Below, piece by piece: positions 1 to 6,513 of a DNA stretch of 6,513 nt; the first letter of the stretch is position 1, and every line of letters starts with the position of its first letter. The DNA comes from JANQLU01 sp964434955 (GTDB lineage: Bacteria; Planctomycetota; Planctomycetia; Pirellulales; Pirellulaceae), in contig CAYSXI010000240.1 of assembly GCA_964434955.1 (NCBI GenBank), forward strand, positions 1-6,513, written 5' to 3'. Below the pieces are notes generated by a model. That model had not been told where the DNA came from. It saw nothing but the letters and a program-made list of their open reading frames with translations, and did not search any database. A program made the translations under genes and the position numbers.

Positions 1-408
1 GATGGACTTTTGGAGGTGATATTCTTCCAAGTCGTTACGAAGCGTCGATTCGCAGCGAGATAGCTCCTCGAGTTGCTCGTTTAATTTTGAATTTTCGTCT
101 TCGAGCTGGAGTTGTTTCCTGTGTGAAAGTGATAATGCGGTTTGCATTGCCTGAACCTGATCCGTCGACTCTTTCTGTAGCTCAGCCCAATCGGCGATCG
201 TTTCAAGGCGGTCCAGTCGGCCAATGATTTCTTTCTGCCCGAGCGTGTACTGATCCGAAAGTGTTTCAAACTGGCGTTGTTGATCGATCAGGATTTGAAC
301 TTTTTCGACCAGCTGCTGTGTGTCCATCCCGATCGGATTGTCAGTTCCCGATAGGTGTTGCGAACCGATAGGTTTTTCAGCTTGAGGCTGGTTGGAATGG
401 TCGGTCAT
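1..408 (-). CDS. Coiled-coil protein of unknown function, N-terminal part (runs off left edge)
   Basis: Reading the minus strand from an ATG at 408-406 gives 136 uninterrupted codons to the window edge, so the C-terminus is missing. The product begins MTDHSNQPQAEKP. Its first ~30 residues are polar, Gln/Pro/Gly-rich and probably disordered. From about residue 30 it becomes highly charged, rich in Gln, Glu, Leu and Lys, with heptad-like hydrophobic spacing (for example LDRLETIADW, then QLQLEDENSKLNEQLEEL), as expected of a coiled coil. One Cys is near residue 119. No signal peptide or membrane segment is visible. The ATG is preceded by GGATCCGAA, a weak possible ribosome site, and a promoter lies upstream. 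The reading frame stays open upstream to a stop at 606-604, but no other ATG occurs in that stretch (a GTG at 459 is the only alternative). A second in-frame ATG lies at 327-325. Divergent from dnaE. I do not recognise the family; a structural or cell-envelope role would be a guess. Confidence 0.8.
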   Translation of the reverse strand, partial: MTDHSNQPQAEKPIGSQHLSGTDNPIGMDTQQLVEKVQILIDQQRQFETLSDQYTLGQKEIIGRLDRLETIADWAELQKESTDQVQAMQTALSLSHRKQLQLEDENSKLNEQLEELSRCESTLRNDLEEYHLQKSI

Positions 409-458
409 TTCGGATCCGTGATGGAGCGGTCGAGGCGGATTTTCCTGGATGGATATCA

Positions 459-488
459 CATATATAGGTCGCGATTCGTGACTGTCAA
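459..488 (-). promoter_or_regulatory. Sigma70-type promoter for the leftward coiled-coil gene
   Basis: On the minus strand a perfect -35 hexamer TTGACA (488-483) is followed after 16 bases by TATATA (466-461), or after 18 bases by the overlapping TATATG (464-459). Either is a 4/6 match to TATAAT within a short AT-rich run. Transcription would start near 452, leaving a leader of about 44 bases before the ATG at 408. Seen by eye; no start-site data. Confidence 0.5.
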
Positions 489-603
489 AACAAAGCTTGG
501 GGCTATTCCGATTGGATCGGTCTTCCCGGAAATCTGACCTGTGCGACCGGAATTCACCACGGAGTTGCCCCGCTTCCGGCGGGCTTATGGAACTTTCGGC
601 ATG

Positions 604-670
604 TCAAGCGGTGATGGATTCGAGCCCAGACGACCCTAAAATGGTGACACCCAAGTCGACTTCCGCTTGA
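604..670. repeat. Imperfectly understood inverted repeat upstream of dnaE
   Basis: TCAAGCGG (604-611) is the exact reverse complement of CCGCTTGA (663-670), with 51 bases between the arms. The right arm directly abuts the palindrome AAGTCGACTT (653-662). The position, 75-140 bases before the dnaE start, would suit a regulator-binding region, but short repeats like these also arise by chance. Confidence 0.25.
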
Positions 671-735
671 TCTCGCCCTGGCCCGATCAAGCCCTTGGTG
701 CTGACCCCTTAGTTTTTAATTGCGAAAAAGCCTGC

Positions 736-741
736 GAAGGA
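736..741 (+). promoter_or_regulatory. Ribosome binding site of dnaE
   Basis: GAAGGA at 736-741 is a purine-rich Shine-Dalgarno-like site ending four bases before the ATG at 746. It supports that ATG over the adjacent GTG at 749. Confidence 0.6.
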
Positions 742-745
742 ATCG

Positions 746-3700
746 ATGGTGGAATCTGTACGCCCATTTGTTCACCTGCATTGCCACAGTCATTACAGTC
801 TCCTCGATGGCGCGAGTGCCATCGACCGTTTGGTGGAACGCGCCAAAAGTCACGGGATGAATGGTCTGGCGTTAACGGATCACGGGAACCTGCATGGAGC
901 GCTGCAGTTTTACAACTCGTGCAAGAAAAACGACATCAACCCGATCATTGGATATGAAGCGTACATTGCTCCCGGGAAAAGAACGGATAAGTCTTCGGGC
1001 GGACGCGAGAATAATTATCACCTGACACTGCTTTGTCAAAACAAAACCGGATTCCACAACCTTGTCAAAATGGCCTCGGCTGCGTCGCTCGAAGGTTTCT
1101 ACTTCAAGCCTCGAATCGACAAAGAACTGTTGGAGAAACACAACGAAGGGATCATTTGCCTGAGTGGTTGTGTTTCAAGCGAGTTTAACCAGGCGATTTT
1201 GCGAGGGGGAAATGGCGCCGAAGAATCGATCAAGCAGTCGATGGATGTCGCCAACTGGTTTCAATCGATTTTTGGTGATCGTTACTTCATCGAGATCATG
1301 AACAACGGCGTCGATATTCAACGGATCGCCTTGGAAGGCTCCGTTGAAGTTTCCCAGAAACTTGGGATTCCACTCGTTGCCACAAGCGATTGTCACTACG
1401 TCGATCGTGAGGATGCAGAAGCACAGGATGTGATGCTCTGCATCAATACGGGCAAGTTCCGAACGGACACGCACCGAATGAAAATGGACGGGCAGGAGTA
1501 TTTTCTGCGTTCGCCGGACCAGATGTATGAGAAGTTTCCGGGCTTGGAACATGCGGTTGCGCGGAGCCAGGAGATCGCCGACTCGGTTGATATCTCACTT
1601 GAACTTGGCCAGCGCCATTTTCCCGTCTTCAAATTGCCCGAAGGTTCGGACCCCGGCGAAAAGCTCCGCGAACTCTGCGTGGAAGGATTGAAGGAGCGAT
1701 ACGCGGGCGACGAAGAGATGCTGCCTGGCGGTGAATTGTCCGAGGTGGTTCAGGCTCGGTTGGACCGTGAACTGGGGGTCATCAATAAGTTCGGATTCCA
1801 CAATTACTTTTTGATCGTGTGGGATTTTGTTCGTGAGGCTCGCGATCGCGGGATCCCTGCAACGGCCCGGGGTAGTGGCGTCGGCGCGCTGGTCTGTTAC
1901 TCGCTTTACCTCAGTCATGTTTGCCCGATCCGTTACGACTTGCTGTTTGAACGGTTCCTAGATGACAACCGGGCGGAAGCTCCTGATATTGATATCGATT
2001 TTTGCAAGGAGCGCCGCGGCGAAATTATCACCTACGTCAAGGAAACCTACGGCGAGGATAGTGTTGCCCAGATTGGGACCTTCGGCACGTTGGCGGCCAA
2101 AGCGGCCATCAAAGATGTGGGACGTGCATTGGGCATGCCCTTGGGGCGCGTCTCGGAAATCACAGGGTTGGTTCCCGATCGGCCCAAAGTGAAAATCAAA
2201 GACGCGATGGCCGAAAGCGAAGAACTTCGCCAGGCCTATGAGACCGACCCGGAAGTTCGTGAAATGATCGACTTCGCGAAAAAGTTGGAAGGTCTCGCGC
2301 GAAATGTCGGAACCCACGCGGCGGCCGTGGTGATTGGCGATAAACCGCTCACGGAATACTTGCCACTGGGAAGAGTCGCCGGCAAAGACGATATCATCAC
2401 GCAATGGTCGATGGAGGACGTTGAAGCTGCCGGGTTGCTGAAGATGGACTTTCTCGGGCTACGCAACTTGACCGTTCTCAGTAACGCGGTCGAAGTCATT
2501 GAAGAGAATACGGGTACCAAGCTCGATTTGAATCGACTGCCGCTGGATTGCAAAAAGACTTTCGGTTTGTTGCAACGGGGTGAGACAAAAGGTGTATTCC
2601 AGCTCGAGAGCGGCGGGATTCGCGACCTGCTGCAGAAAATGAAGCCCGACCATTTCCTGGACATTATCGCGACCAACGCGCTGTACCGACCGGGGCCTTT
2701 GGAAGGAGGAATGGTCCAACAGTATATCGACGTCAAACACGGGCGCAAGGAAGCCAAATACGATCACGAATTCCTGGAAGAAATTCTTGGTGAAACCCAT
2801 GGTGTCATGGTTTATCAGGAACAGGTGATGAGGATTCTCAATCGGCTCGGTGGGATTCAGCTTCGAGAAGCGTATACCTGTATCAAGGCGATCAGTAAGA
2901 AGAAAGAAGAAATCATTGCTCGGAATCACGAGCAATTCATTGAGGGGTCGGTCGGCAACGGTGTCAACAAGAATGTTGCTGAAAATCTTTGGCAGATGAT
3001 TTTGAAGTTTGCCGGATACGGCTTCAACAAATCACACTCCACTGCCTACGCGTTGATCGCCTATCAAACGGCCTACCTCAAGTCACACTATCCGCTGCAG
3101 TTCATGGCGGCCTTGTTGACGGGCGACATTCCTCACCGGAATTTCCTGCGTAAAGATTCGTTAATTGAACACATCGAGGATTGCCAACGGATAGGAATCG
3201 AAGTGGTTCCGCCTTCGGTTAACTACTCGAATGTCAATTTCGATGTAAGCGATGACAAAATCATGTTTGCGCTTTCTGCGATCAAAGGCGTCGGTGCCGC
3301 GGCATCCGCTGCCTTGGTCAAAGAACGAAAAGAGAACGGCCCGTACAAGGATATCTTTGAGTTTTGTGAACGCGTACCGGCTTCGGAATGCCCCAAGTCG
3401 AGCATCGAATGTTTGATCAAAGCCGGCGCGATGGACTGTTTTGGTGTTTTTCGCTCGCAACTCTTGGCAAGTATCGAATCGGCGATCCAGGCGGGGGCAT
3501 CGCTGCAGGCCGATCGAAAAAGTGGCCAGAAGAATCTTTTTGAAGAGTTTACCGAAGACGCGGCTGAAGAAGACAACTCGGTTTCCATGCCGGCGATCGA
3601 AGAGCTTCCGCAACGCGAACTCCTTGCGTTTGAGAAAGAGGTTCTTGGATACTACCTGACGAGTCATCCGCTGGAGCAATTTCGAAGCAAGCTGACCCAG

Positions 3701-4324
3701 TTCTGTTCCCACACCACGCGGGACTCGGTTCGATTCGAACATCGCCAAAAAATCACGATGGGCGGCTTGATCTCTTCGATCAAATTCTCGAACGTACGGC
3801 GAGCCCGTGATCCCGATTCGCCAACGCGTTATGTGATGTTTGACCTGGAGGATTTCGACGGGAACATTCGATGCATTCAATGGCCGACGGAGTTTGCCAA
3901 ACAGGGAGAAATGGTTCGGCCAGACGCGATCGTCGTGATTCAAGGAACGGTTGACCGGCGCGGCGGTGACGAAGCCAACCTGGTCGTGGACAAAATCGTT
4001 CCTCTCGAGCAGCTGGATCAAGAACTGACTTCCGGCATCTGTATCAATGTTCGTGACACCGACGACCCCGACATCTTTTCAAAAATCAATGAGATCGTTC
4101 GCGGTTATCCGGGGACCAATGACCTGGAGTTGGAGATTGACCTGGAGACGGGGTACCGAGTTCGAGCTCGATGCAATAAATCGAAGATTGAAATTAGCGA
4201 TGAGTTGCTTTCGCGGCTGCGGAATTTGCTGGGGAGTGGTGCCTACGAGTTACTGGTCAAGCAGACGGCCCAGGCGGCTCCAACACCGCACACGAACGGG
4301 CGTCGTGTTCCCGTCAACTCATGA
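746..4324 (+). CDS. dnaE: DNA polymerase III subunit alpha (DnaE)
   Basis: Catalytic subunit of the cytoplasmic replicative polymerase, extending primed DNA with dNTPs. At 1192 aa it is full length for the DnaE family (E. coli about 1160). An N-terminal PHP domain (about 8-290) opens with FVHLHCHSHYSLLDG and keeps the whole metal-ligand set: H12, H14, D21, H46, E71, H92, C142, D215, H217. The polymerase core (about 300-840) has RGSGVG (375-380), PDIDIDF with catalytic D414 and D416, the third aspartate D568 in KMDFLGL, LYRPGPLEGG, YQEQVMRI and GFNKSHS (759-765). Helix-hairpin-helix follows (IKGVG, 846-850), then a clamp-binding motif QKNLF (928-932), an OB fold (about 1003-1090) and a C-terminal region that may contact tau. 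The fingers segment CIKAISKKK (712-720) differs from the LRRAMGKKK form of E. coli. ATG 746 has a good ribosome site. A four-helix membrane protein gene follows after 10 bases. Not PolC: no embedded exonuclease domain and PHP is N-terminal. Identification is certain; assignment as the main DnaE1 type is inferred from length, clamp motif and C-terminal domains. Confidence 0.98.
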   Translation: MVESVRPFVHLHCHSHYSLLDGASAIDRLVERAKSHGMNGLALTDHGNLHGALQFYNSCKKNDINPIIGYEAYIAPGKRTDKSSGGRENNYHLTLLCQNKTGFHNLVKMASAASLEGFYFKPRIDKELLEKHNEGIICLSGCVSSEFNQAILRGGNGAEESIKQSMDVANWFQSIFGDRYFIEIMNNGVDIQRIALEGSVEVSQKLGIPLVATSDCHYVDREDAEAQDVMLCINTGKFRTDTHRMKMDGQEYFLRSPDQMYEKFPGLEHAVARSQEIADSVDISLELGQRHFPVFKLPEGSDPGEKLRELCVEGLKERYAGDEEMLPGGELSEVVQARLDRELGVINKFGFHNYFLIVWDFVREARDRGIPATARGSGVGALVCYSLYLSHVCPIRYDLLFERFLDDNRAEAPDIDIDFCKERRGEIITYVKETYGEDSVAQIGTFGTLAAKAAIKDVGRALGMPLGRVSEITGLVPDRPKVKIKDAMAESEELRQAYETDPEVREMIDFAKKLEGLARNVGTHAAAVVIGDKPLTEYLPLGRVAGKDDIITQWSMEDVEAAGLLKMDFLGLRNLTVLSNAVEVIEENTGTKLDLNRLPLDCKKTFGLLQRGETKGVFQLESGGIRDLLQKMKPDHFLDIIATNALYRPGPLEGGMVQQYIDVKHGRKEAKYDHEFLEEILGETHGVMVYQEQVMRILNRLGGIQLREAYTCIKAISKKKEEIIARNHEQFIEGSVGNGVNKNVAENLWQMILKFAGYGFNKSHSTAYALIAYQTAYLKSHYPLQFMAALLTGDIPHRNFLRKDSLIEHIEDCQRIGIEVVPPSVNYSNVNFDVSDDKIMFALSAIKGVGAAASAALVKERKENGPYKDIFEFCERVPASECPKSSIECLIKAGAMDCFGVFRSQLLASIESAIQAGASLQADRKSGQKNLFEEFTEDAAEEDNSVSMPAIEELPQRELLAFEKEVLGYYLTSHPLEQFRSKLTQFCSHTTRDSVRFEHRQKITMGGLISSIKFSNVRRARDPDSPTRYVMFDLEDFDGNIRCIQWPTEFAKQGEMVRPDAIVVIQGTVDRRGGDEANLVVDKIVPLEQLDQELTSGICINVRDTDDPDIFSKINEIVRGYPGTNDLELEIDLETGYRVRARCNKSKIEISDELLSRLRNLLGSGAYELLVKQTAQAAPTPHTNGRRVPVNS

Positions 4325-4334
4325 GAGATCGTCA

Positions 4335-4760
4335 ATGAGTTTTTTGCAGAAGTTCAAAAACCCGGAGTTTATTCTGACTCGGCTTCTTCAGCTGATTGGT
4401 GTGACGCTTTTACTTGCGACATTGACCATTTTTCTTCCTGTCGACTGGATGGCCTGGACGCACGATTTCCTGGGCGTCCAAGGGGAGTTTCAGACCTCGG
4501 GAATCACGATCTACCTGGCCCGCTCGACATCCGCACTTTATGCAATTCATGGGGCCGTGGTTTTGTTTCTGTCTTTCGACGTTCGAAAGTACATCATTCT
4601 GATCAAGGCAATTGGTTTGACGCACATCCTTTTCGGGATGGTGATCCTGGGGATCGATCTGACAGCCTCCATGCCCTGGTATTGGACGCTTCTGGAGGGA
4701 GCCCCGGTCAGCATGGGAGGATTCGTGATTTTCTTCTTGGCACGATCCGTTCCTGGGTAG
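4335..4760 (+). CDS. Small four-helix integral membrane protein of unknown function
   Basis: A 141-aa protein beginning MSFLQKFKNPEF and ending LARSVPG. Four hydrophobic segments are visible, at about 12-34, 57-80, 86-107 and 117-136, so it should be an inner-membrane protein. There is no signal peptide and no recognisable catalytic motif. Polar or aromatic spots that could matter are LARSTSALYAIHG (61-73), leading into and through helix 2, and MPWYW (113-117) before helix 4. The ATG at 4335 is 10 bases past the dnaE stop and is preceded by GAGAGA (4323-4328). The frame is open further upstream inside dnaE, but those codons overlap dnaE out of frame and were not used. The spacing suggests cotranscription and possibly translational coupling with dnaE. 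I have an impression that similar proteins are common in planctomycetes, but cannot name a family. It is clearly a real gene by its membrane pattern. Confidence 0.85.
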   Translation: MSFLQKFKNPEFILTRLLQLIGVTLLLATLTIFLPVDWMAWTHDFLGVQGEFQTSGITIYLARSTSALYAIHGAVVLFLSFDVRKYIILIKAIGLTHILFGMVILGIDLTASMPWYWTLLEGAPVSMGGFVIFFLARSVPG

Positions 4761-5058
4761 GCCTTTCCCGGGTAATCCTTTCCGATCAAGCGATCCAGCG
4801 CGGCACAAACGGGGCCCTGGTTCCAATCATTCTGCTTGTTCCGGTCGCGCCAGTTACACGGAACGATTCCCGCCAAATCGGCGATGCGTGGCGAACATTC
4901 GTCAACGGAAGGCGATTGCAGAGCATAAGCTTTAGGACCGGTCAAACAAGTAACAAACCGGCATCTCCAAACGCGCGGACTAACAAGTCGTTCCTTGCAA
5001 ACGGGGAACGGAATCCGGACAAGAGCAATTCGATTCGCTCCCTTTTCTGAATCTCATC
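4761..5058. other. 298-base gap with no convincing gene
   Basis: The gap lies between the membrane-protein stop and the start of the GGDEF/EAL gene. One codon register is free of stops on both strands across nearly all of it: the plus reading ends at TGA 5048-5050 and has no good start inside the gap. The minus reading runs from about 5050 leftward through the gap and on to a stop at 4549-4547, inside the antisense of the membrane gene, with only a TTG at 4945 as a possible start. CCTGGG (4752-4757) can pair with CCCGGG (4767-4772) over the stop codon of the membrane gene, but no T-run follows. No promoter for the downstream gene was convincing. Confidence 0.5.
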
Positions 5059-6513
5059 GTGACTGAATCCAACTTCAACGCCGATACCGGGCTGACGAAC
5101 TTGCCGGCAAGCATGCCGATCGTCCCCGATTCACCTACGCCCGCTGATGGACTTTATCAGCGCCTGTTCGCGTTGAATCAAATGCCCATTGTGATTGTCT
5201 CGTTAAACGATGGTTGGGTGATCGAGTCCAATAAATCTTTCTCACAGCAATTTGATCTAGAACCATCGCGCGACCAGCGAGTGAAATTCGGGGAGCGATT
5301 CAACTGTGAGGAAGAGCGAAGTGGGTTTGAAACGGCAATAGCGGAGCTGTCGCACAGGATCAGCGAATCGTTCACGTTGAGTTGCCGTTTGCGAACCAGC
5401 AACTCGGGAACCGTTGACGTCTTGATCAATGCAGACCGCCTGGACGAAGAGCGCGCCGTGTTGATGATCCAGGATGTGACCGAACGATTGGAGCGGGAGA
5501 ATCGCGCGACGGAACTTGCGAACTTTGATGCACTAACGAGCCTGCCCAATCGCCGCCTGTTTTCAACCGAGCTGGAGCGGCAGGTCAATGAGGCCGCGCA
5601 ACAGAATAACCGGCTTGGCGTGATGTTTCTCGATCTGGATGGATTCAAAGAAATCAATGACACCCTCGGCCATGAAGCCGGTGACGAGTTGTTGGTTCAG
5701 GTAGCAAACCGATTGAGGCAGACGCTTCGAAAAGGTGATTACATTGCAAGGCTTGGCGGCGACGAGTTCGCCGTTATCAACTCCAACAGTAGCCGGTTCA
5801 ACACCGCGGAAACGGCACAGCGCTTGATCGATTCGATCGCAAAACCGATTTCGGTTGGTGGCTTTCCCGTCAACTGTTCCGTGAGCATCGGCATCTCTTC
5901 CTTTCCGGATGACGGCAACCAGGGGACACAACTCCTGAAGCATGCCGACATTGCCATGTACGAAGCCAAGCGAAACCGCAAAGGCTTTTCCGTGTTCGGC
6001 CCCGAAGAAGGAGAGCGAATTCGAAGTCGCGTCGAGATTCGTAAAGAACTTGAGCGAGCGATTCATTGCAAGTCAGATGAGCTGACCGTTTACTTCCAAC
6101 CGAGAATCAACCTGGAAGACAATAGCATTCGAACGGTCGAGGCGCTTGCACGTTGGAACCATCCGACGCGTGGGTCGATCTCTCCCGAAGTGTTCTTTTC
6201 AATCGCCGAGGAAACGGCATTGATTCACCAACTGGGACAGCTATTGCTGGAACGCGTTTGCAAACAAATCAAACAATGGGAGTCCAAGGGCTTTCAGCTT
6301 TGTGTCGCGATCAATCTGTCCGCCAAGGAGCTGGAGCGGTCAGATATCATCAAGCAAATGGAAGCCGCACTGGAAGAACATCGGGTCTGCGGTCGTCAGC
6401 TCGAGGTCGAAATTCCGGAAACGGCTTCGATGAAGGACATTACTCGCAGCGTCCGTTTCATGAGTCGCTTGAAAACGCTCGGCGTGAATGTCGCGATCGA
6501 CGATTTCGGAACG
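5059..6513 (+). CDS. PAS-GGDEF-EAL cyclic-di-GMP turnover protein, partial (C-terminus beyond right edge)
   Basis: 485 codons are present, open to the window end. Residues about 31-143 look like a divergent PAS sensor ending in the typical DVTER junction. The GGDEF domain (about 154-313) would make c-di-GMP from two GTP: it starts FDALTSLPNRR, has metal-site D192 in DLDGFKEIND, N200 and D209 for the base, and an intact GGDEF signature (233-237). An RxxD inhibitory site (R224-K-G-D227) stands five residues before the signature. The EAL domain (from about 330) would hydrolyse c-di-GMP to pGpG: E361-A-L, N419, E451 in EIPE (commonly E-x-T-E) and DDFGT (481-485) are seen; the later catalytic Lys and Glu lie outside the window. 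No membrane segment or signal peptide is visible, so it should be cytoplasmic. The start is uncertain: GTG 5059 is the most upstream choice after the in-frame stop at 4981-4983 but has no ribosome site; ATG 5113 would cost 18 residues and no domain. Likely monocistronic after a 298-base gap. Which activity dominates cannot be told from sequence. Confidence 0.93.
   Translation, partial: MTESNFNADTGLTNLPASMPIVPDSPTPADGLYQRLFALNQMPIVIVSLNDGWVIESNKSFSQQFDLEPSRDQRVKFGERFNCEEERSGFETAIAELSHRISESFTLSCRLRTSNSGTVDVLINADRLDEERAVLMIQDVTERLERENRATELANFDALTSLPNRRLFSTELERQVNEAAQQNNRLGVMFLDLDGFKEINDTLGHEAGDELLVQVANRLRQTLRKGDYIARLGGDEFAVINSNSSRFNTAETAQRLIDSIAKPISVGGFPVNCSVSIGISSFPDDGNQGTQLLKHADIAMYEAKRNRKGFSVFGPEEGERIRSRVEIRKELERAIHCKSDELTVYFQPRINLEDNSIRTVEALARWNHPTRGSISPEVFFSIAEETALIHQLGQLLLERVCKQIKQWESKGFQLCVAINLSAKELERSDIIKQMEAALEEHRVCGRQLEVEIPETASMKDITRSVRFMSRLKTLGVNVAIDDFGT
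5100..5111. repeat. 12-bp perfect palindrome near the GGDEF/EAL gene start
   Basis: CTTGCCGGCAAG is its own reverse complement. It ends one base before the alternative start ATG at 5113 and is followed by the overlapping palindrome GCATGC (5111-5116). If translation begins at GTG 5059 it is simply coding sequence for residues near 14-18; if it begins at 5113 it covers the ribosome-binding position. Confidence 0.3.

Larger units (their letters stand above)
409..745. other. Divergent intergenic region between the coiled-coil gene and dnaE
   Basis: These 337 bases hold the leftward promoter (459-488) and must supply expression of dnaE to the right. A clear rightward promoter is not visible. The best -10-like hexamer is TTTAAT at 715-720, but it lacks a well-spaced -35 (TTGGTG at 695-700 is only 14 bases away). 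A 10-bp palindrome AAGTCGACTT sits at 653-662, and 8-bp inverted arms flank it at 604-611 and 663-670. A 60-codon open frame at 355-537 (+) overlaps the start of the leftward gene and its promoter and looks non-coding. No RNA gene or terminator was recognised. Confidence 0.6.

Noticed and set aside
355..537. 60-codon plus-strand frame in the divergent region
   Set aside because: It overlaps the start and the promoter of the leftward gene, lacks a ribosome site and has an unremarkable composition.
695..720. dnaE promoter with TTGGTG and TTTAAT
   Set aside because: The -10-like element is decent but the spacing is only 14 bases and the -35 match is poor; not enough to call a promoter.
667..957. 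96-codon plus-strand frame covering the dnaE start
   Set aside because: It overlaps the dnaE N-terminus out of frame, and its product shows no domain or sensible composition, while dnaE there encodes the conserved PHP motif.
3161..4021. 286-codon open frame on the minus strand
   Set aside because: It is the exact complement register of dnaE codons, through its well-conserved C-terminal domains. Antisense open frames of this sort recur along dnaE and have no ribosome site or family resemblance.
4047..4334. Longer version of the membrane protein starting inside dnaE at 4047
   Set aside because: The extra 96 residues are encoded out of frame over the conserved dnaE C-terminus and look like a shadow. 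The hydrophobic protein begins naturally at ATG 4335 with a purine-rich site.
4752..4776. Possible terminator hairpin at the end of the membrane-protein gene
   Set aside because: The 6-bp stem CCTGGG/CCCGGG includes a G-U pair, overlaps the stop codon and is not followed by a run of T, so a rho-independent terminator is not supported.
4410..4826. 138-codon minus-strand frame over the membrane gene
   Set aside because: It is antisense to an evident four-helix membrane protein, and its product is rich in Arg, Gly, Pro and Cys with no recognisable pattern.
5178..6066. Minus-strand frames across the PAS and GGDEF coding region
   Set aside because: They lie antisense to well-conserved GGDEF motifs and have no features of their own.

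Overview
This 6.5 kb window is an ordinary bacterial chromosomal segment centred on a complete replicative DNA polymerase III alpha subunit gene (dnaE, + strand). The organism is probably a planctomycete, perhaps Pirellulales-like. That rests on impression: moderate GC (about half, estimated by eye), the style of the DnaE active-site motifs, a weak or absent Shine-Dalgarno at some starts, and a dnaE-linked small membrane protein of a type I associate with that phylum. No search could be run.

Layout, left to right. Positions 1-408 (minus) hold the first 136 codons of a coiled-coil protein that runs off the left edge. It has a good sigma70-type promoter at 459-488 reading leftward. Positions 409-745 are the divergent intergenic region between that gene and dnaE. 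Positions 746-4324 (+) are dnaE, 1192 aa, with PHP, polymerase core, helix-hairpin-helix, clamp-binding motif and OB fold all visible. Ten bases later, 4335-4760 (+) encodes a 141-aa four-helix membrane protein, probably cotranscribed with dnaE. Positions 4761-5058 are a 298-base gap with no convincing gene, although one register is stop-free across nearly all of it on both strands. From 5059 to the right edge (+) is a PAS-GGDEF-EAL cyclic-di-GMP enzyme, cut at the DDFGT motif of its EAL domain.

Functionally the window joins DNA replication (dnaE), an uncharacterised membrane protein and a second-messenger regulator. I see no evidence that they form one system. No RNA genes, mobile elements, CRISPR arrays or attachment sites were seen, and I found no clearly undescribed system. 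The points most worth a second look are the complete PHP metal site of DnaE, a non-canonical fingers motif in DnaE, the dnaE/membrane-protein linkage, and the gap at 4761-5058.
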